Assembly: GCA_021129875.1 (NCBI GenBank)
Contig: JAJOKK010000199.1
Coordinates: forward strand, 1-8,194
Origin: Candidatus Bipolaricaulota bacterium
GTDB taxonomy: Bacteria; Bipolaricaulota; Bipolaricaulia; UBA7950; UBA9294
Length of the DNA stretch: 8,194 nucleotides
Reading direction: 5' to 3'
Part shown: positions 6,166-8,194 of the stretch, in pieces
Layout: each line of letters starts with the position of its first letter
Numbering within the stretch: position 1 is the stretch's first letter
Program-made: the position numbers and the translations under genes
The notes under the pieces: generated by a model
The model's input: the letters and a program-made list of their open reading frames with translations, nothing else
Database searches by the model: none
Told to the model about the DNA's origin: nothing

Positions 6166-6321
6166 CAGAAGTGTCAGTGCACGGCCTACGATGCGGCCTA
6201 TCTCGCGCTCGCCCAGCGTGCGGGACTGCCGTTCATCACCGGGGATAAGCGATTGTATAATGCGGTAAAGTGGGAATTGCAATCGGTTCGCTGGGTGGGC
6301 GATTGCCGATCAGCAGTCTAG
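5841..6321 (+). pseudogene. vapC: VapC PIN-domain toxin, copy 2 (full length, multiply frameshifted)
   Basis: All four acidic residues of a PIN-domain endoribonuclease can be read: D in VVIDANV (5880-5882), E in HYEILNV (6004-6006), D in TAYDAAYLALA (6190-6192) and D in FITGDKRL (6244-6246). The C-terminus (RLYNAVKWELQSVRWVGD) ends at TAG 6319-6321. The reading needs three frame corrections: one extra T near 5944, one near 6086-6090 (ISVTAMNALKLEEQH after removing a T), and an extra G near 6157 (HILEITQKCQC). GTG 5841 is the best start, because the antitoxin frame overlaps it. Repaired length is about 159 residues, slightly long for VapC. The second break is shared with copy 1, so it predates the duplication or has been spread by conversion. 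VapC toxins cleave RNA, but as written no active protein is made. Confidence 0.78.
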
Positions 6322-6410
6322 TAAGGATGGAGCGAGCACACTTGCCTCTGCGTTCCGTTGCTGTGGCGATAAAAACACCTGCGCTCCGGCCTTGAAGGAG
6401 AAACTAACGT

Positions 6411-7790
6411 ATGTCCTATTCACATCCACAACCGCTTACTTGGGTGCGCGACGCGGTCTTCTATCAGATCTTCCCCGATCGCTTCCGCAACGGGGATCCG
6501 GGAAACGATCCTGCACGGGTAGAGGATTGGGGGGATCCCCCTCGACGTGATTCCTTCTCCGGCGGCGACCTTGCCGGGATCGTGGAGAAGCTTGACTACC
6601 TGCAGGATTTGGGAATCACCGCCCTCTACCTCACCCCGATCTTTACCGCCCCTTCGAACCATAAGTACGACACGACGGACTACTTCCAGGTCGACCCGGC
6701 GTTCGGGGGGAACGACGCTCTCCGAAGGCTGGTTTCGGCGCTGCACGATCGCCAGATGCACATCGTGCTCGATGGCGTCTTCAACCACTGCAGCGAGATC
6801 CACCCCTTCTTTCAGGATGTTGTTGAGCAAGGGCCAAGATCGCCCTATTGGAACTGGTTTACCGTCTCTGGTAACCGGGTCGTCCGCGACCCGCAGCCGA
6901 ACTACACCTGCTGGGCCGGGGTCACGTCGATGCCGGAGTGGAACCACCGGAATCCGCGCGTACATGATTATCTGCTCTCTGTCGTTCGCCACTGGATCCG
7001 CGAATACGGGATCGATGGGTGGCGACTCGACACGACCGAGTACCTCCCCCCGGATTTTGTGAAAGACATCCGCCGCGTCGCCAAGGAAGAGAACCCCGAT
7101 ACATACATCCTGGGCGAGGTGATGGGGCTGGCTACCTCGTGGTTCAAGCACGACGCGCTCGACGGGACGATGCACTACAAGCTGTGGGAAGCCCTCGTCT
7201 CCTTCTTTGCTGAGGAGTCATGGGATGCGAAGACGTTTGCCGCCAGTCTGTACGGCACGTGGAACAGCTACCCGGAAGATGCCAATTACACCTCATACAC
7301 CCTCCTCGGAAGCCACGATAAGCTGCGATTCCTGACGCTTTGCGGCGGCGATCCCGGGAAACTTGTCTTGGCCGCAGCATTCCAGTGCACATACCCTGGC
7401 GCACCGGCGATCTACTACGGAGACGAGATCGGTCTTAAGGGCGGTGATGATCCAGATAGCCGCCGCTGCTTCCCGTGGAATGAGGCCGATTGGAATCGTC
7501 CGCTCCGGGATGAGGTCCGCCGATTGATTCGCTTGCGTAAAGACGAAGAAACCCTACGACGCGGTGCCTTGCAGATGCTGCATGCCGACGGGAGGATGCT
7601 GAGCTACGAACGATCTCTCCGAGATCAACGCCTTGTCGTGGTGATCAACGCGGACCGTCACGCTGAGGGAGCCCTCACTCTCCCTGATGGTGCTTGGGAA
7701 GATGCGTTCGCTGGCGAAGCAGTGCGCAAAGATCAGAGAATCCCCGCGCTCTCCTATAGCATCTATCGGCGGATCGCCTCAATCGACTAG
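6411..7790 (+). CDS. GH13 alpha-glucan hydrolase (neopullulanase/cyclomaltodextrinase-like)
   Basis: This is an intact 459-residue alpha-amylase-family enzyme with no signal peptide, so it should act on maltodextrins, cyclodextrins or similar alpha-glucans in the cytoplasm. Conserved regions are visible in order: VFYQIFPDRFRNGDP (16-30), DGVFNH (121-126), MPEWN (174-178), GWRLD with nucleophile D207, ILGEV with acid/base E236, GSHD with transition-state D303, and GAPAIYYGDEIG (330-341). The IFPDRF and GAPAIYYGDE patterns point to the neopullulanase/cyclomaltodextrinase group (GH13_20-like). Those enzymes usually have a 120-residue N-terminal dimerisation domain, absent here: the protein starts almost at the barrel. 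A short C-terminal beta domain follows (about 385-459). MPEWN replaces the usual MPKLN, so exact specificity is open. ATG 6411 follows AAGGAG (6395-6400). The gene stands apart from the defence debris. Confidence 0.92.
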   Translation: MSYSHPQPLTWVRDAVFYQIFPDRFRNGDPGNDPARVEDWGDPPRRDSFSGGDLAGIVEKLDYLQDLGITALYLTPIFTAPSNHKYDTTDYFQVDPAFGGNDALRRLVSALHDRQMHIVLDGVFNHCSEIHPFFQDVVEQGPRSPYWNWFTVSGNRVVRDPQPNYTCWAGVTSMPEWNHRNPRVHDYLLSVVRHWIREYGIDGWRLDTTEYLPPDFVKDIRRVAKEENPDTYILGEVMGLATSWFKHDALDGTMHYKLWEALVSFFAEESWDAKTFAASLYGTWNSYPEDANYTSYTLLGSHDKLRFLTLCGGDPGKLVLAAAFQCTYPGAPAIYYGDEIGLKGGDDPDSRRCFPWNEADWNRPLRDEVRRLIRLRKDEETLRRGALQMLHADGRMLSYERSLRDQRLVVVINADRHAEGALTLPDGAWEDAFAGEAVRKDQRIPALSYSIYRRIASID

Positions 7791-7791
7791 A

Positions 7792-7847
7792 CGTTGGTCG
7801 TGCTTTGTCTCTGACGGTATCGTAGAGAATCCGATGTTACACCAACG
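7792..7847. terminator. Hairpin structure downstream of the GH13 gene
   Basis: CGTTGGT (7792-7798) is complementary to ACCAACG (7841-7847). Inside this lies a tighter hairpin, TCTCT-G-ACG (7808-7816) against CGT-AGAGA (7821-7828), with loop GTAT and one bulged G. The structure starts 2 nt after the GH13 stop codon. No T-run follows, so it is not a textbook intrinsic terminator. It may aid termination or protect the mRNA 3' end. The outer arm ends where the first copy of the 3' repeat begins. Confidence 0.35.
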
Positions 7848-7951
7848 AACCTAAGGCATAAAAACGGTGAATAGTGAATGGTGAATAGTGAATAGTTAAA
7901 GCACAATACAGACCGCAAGCTGCGAGCTCTTAGAGTTCGACGAGCCTAGTG
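7847..7951. repeat. Intergenic repeat, copy 1 (105 bp)
   Basis: This runs from GAACCTAAGGCATAAAAACG to CGACGAGCCTAGTG. It matches 8050-8147 with three substitutions and one extra 7-bp unit. It contains four GTGAATR heptads followed by GTTAAAG and a segment GCGAGCTCTTAGAGTTCGAC. No open frame of note exists on either strand. Confidence 0.9.
7867..7894. repeat. GTGAATR heptad tandem (4 units)
   Basis: The units are GTGAATA, GTGAATG, GTGAATA and GTGAATA, at 7867, 7874, 7881 and 7888. The second repeat copy has three units (8070-8090), so the array has changed by one unit between copies, as slippage would produce. Confidence 0.9.
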
Positions 7952-8049
7952 AATTTGTCTTTCAGTTCCCGCGGTCTTTGTCGGCTTGGTCGCCTCTAAC
8001 CCAAAAACCAACATTCAAACACCAAAACCGCTCCTCGCCCTTCATTCAT
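7952..8049. other. Spacer between the two intergenic repeats
   Basis: These 98 bp are non-coding, with an A/C-rich stretch near 8000-8030 (ACCCAAAAACCAACATTCAA). I see no promoter, RNA gene or coding sequence. The region from 7791 to the window end contains only the hairpin, the repeat pair and the terminal motif. Confidence 0.4.
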
Positions 8050-8147
8050 GAACCCAAGGTATAAAAACGGTGAATAGTGAATGGTGAATAGTTAAAGCAC
8101 AATACAGACCGCAAGCGGCGAGCTCTTAGAGTTCGACGAGCCTAGTG
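8050..8147. repeat. Intergenic repeat, copy 2 (98 bp)
   Basis: This is the partner of 7847-7951 with one fewer heptad (three GTGAATR units at 8070-8090) and three substitutions (CCC/CCT, GTA/GCA, GCGG/GCTG). The repeat-to-repeat period is 203 bp. Confidence 0.9.
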
Positions 8148-8165
8148 TCGTGTCAACTCTGAATT

Positions 8166-8194
8166 GTCATTTCGACCGAAGGGAGAAATCTTAG
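8166..8194. repeat. Short palindromic intergenic motif (ATTTCGACCGAAGGGAGAAAT type)
   Basis: GTCATTTCGACCGAAGGGAG is followed by AAATCTTAG at the window edge. ATTTC (8169-8173) pairs with GAAAT (8185-8189). I recall very similar motifs as dispersed intergenic elements in many bacterial genomes, Bacteroidetes among them. It is cut by the window end, so its full extent is unknown. Confidence 0.45.

Noticed and set aside
6342..6373. Promoter for the GH13 gene (TTGCCT and GATAAA)
   Set aside because: The spacing is 20 bp and the boxes are weak, so it is not reliable enough to annotate.
6420..7175. 251-residue open frame on the - strand inside the GH13 gene
   Set aside because: It is antisense to a gene with every GH13 motif, and its sequence is Arg/Val/Asp-rich with no recognisable domain. 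It is a codon-bias shadow.
7847..8147. CRISPR array
   Set aside because: Only two long repeat copies, with tandem heptads inside and a single 98-bp spacer. Repeat size and layout do not fit, and no cas genes are present.

Overview
This window looks like a worn-down bacterial defence island. It is moderately GC-rich by eye and comes from an organism I cannot place; an uncultured candidate-phylum bacterium is plausible, but nothing here fixes the taxonomy. Almost everything legible reads on the + strand. Only two genes look fully intact: an AbiEi/DUF6088-type antitoxin (3717-4331) and a cytoplasmic GH13 alpha-glucan hydrolase (6411-7790). Most other recognisable genes are truncated or carry frameshifts or stop codons.

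Layout: (1) 56-627, a decayed vapBC-like toxin-antitoxin pair cut off in the toxin. (2) About 650-1078, the 3' end of a Pgl/BREX-type adenine DNA methyltransferase (pglX-like). (3) 1075-2922, an OLD/AAA_21-type ATPase and a DUF4276 (TOPRIM-like) partner, broken by a TAA, a frameshift and a TGA. (4) 2985-3056, a stub of the pglZ N-terminus. (5) 3061-3199, unassigned. (6) About 3200-3652, a second copy of the methyltransferase 3' end. (7) 3655-3720, a 21-codon ORF overlapping the next start. (8) 3717-5373, AbiEi antitoxin and AbiEii nucleotidyltransferase toxin, the toxin with a late frameshift. (9) 5370-5609, an unrecognised ORF overlapping both neighbours. (10) 5602-5754, a second pglZ N-terminal stub. 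(11) About 5736-6321, a second decayed vapBC copy that keeps the toxin's true C-terminus. (12) 6411-7790, the GH13 enzyme. (13) 7791-8194, non-coding DNA with a hairpin, a ~100-bp repeat present twice with internal GTGAATR heptads, and a short palindromic motif.

The main structural observation is that the module 'methyltransferase 3' end, two-gene defence cassette, pglZ 5' end' occurs twice in tandem with different cassettes (ATPase+DUF4276, then AbiEi+AbiEii). The genes in it are joined by 1-8-nt start/stop overlaps wherever the reading can be followed. This suggests the pglX-pglZ interval of a BREX-like operon was a slot for exchangeable two-gene cassettes, and that two such loci later collapsed and lost the bodies of pglX and pglZ. 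The tandem array is bracketed by direct copies of the middle of one vapBC locus: the left copy keeps the antitoxin start and the right copy keeps the toxin end. That is the geometry expected from an insertion or single-crossover integration into vapBC.

Functionally, the AbiE pair may still be a type IV toxin-antitoxin/abortive-infection unit, and the GH13 enzyme probably degrades maltodextrin-like substrates inside the cell. The rest appears to be debris, unless some of the single-base lesions are assembly errors.
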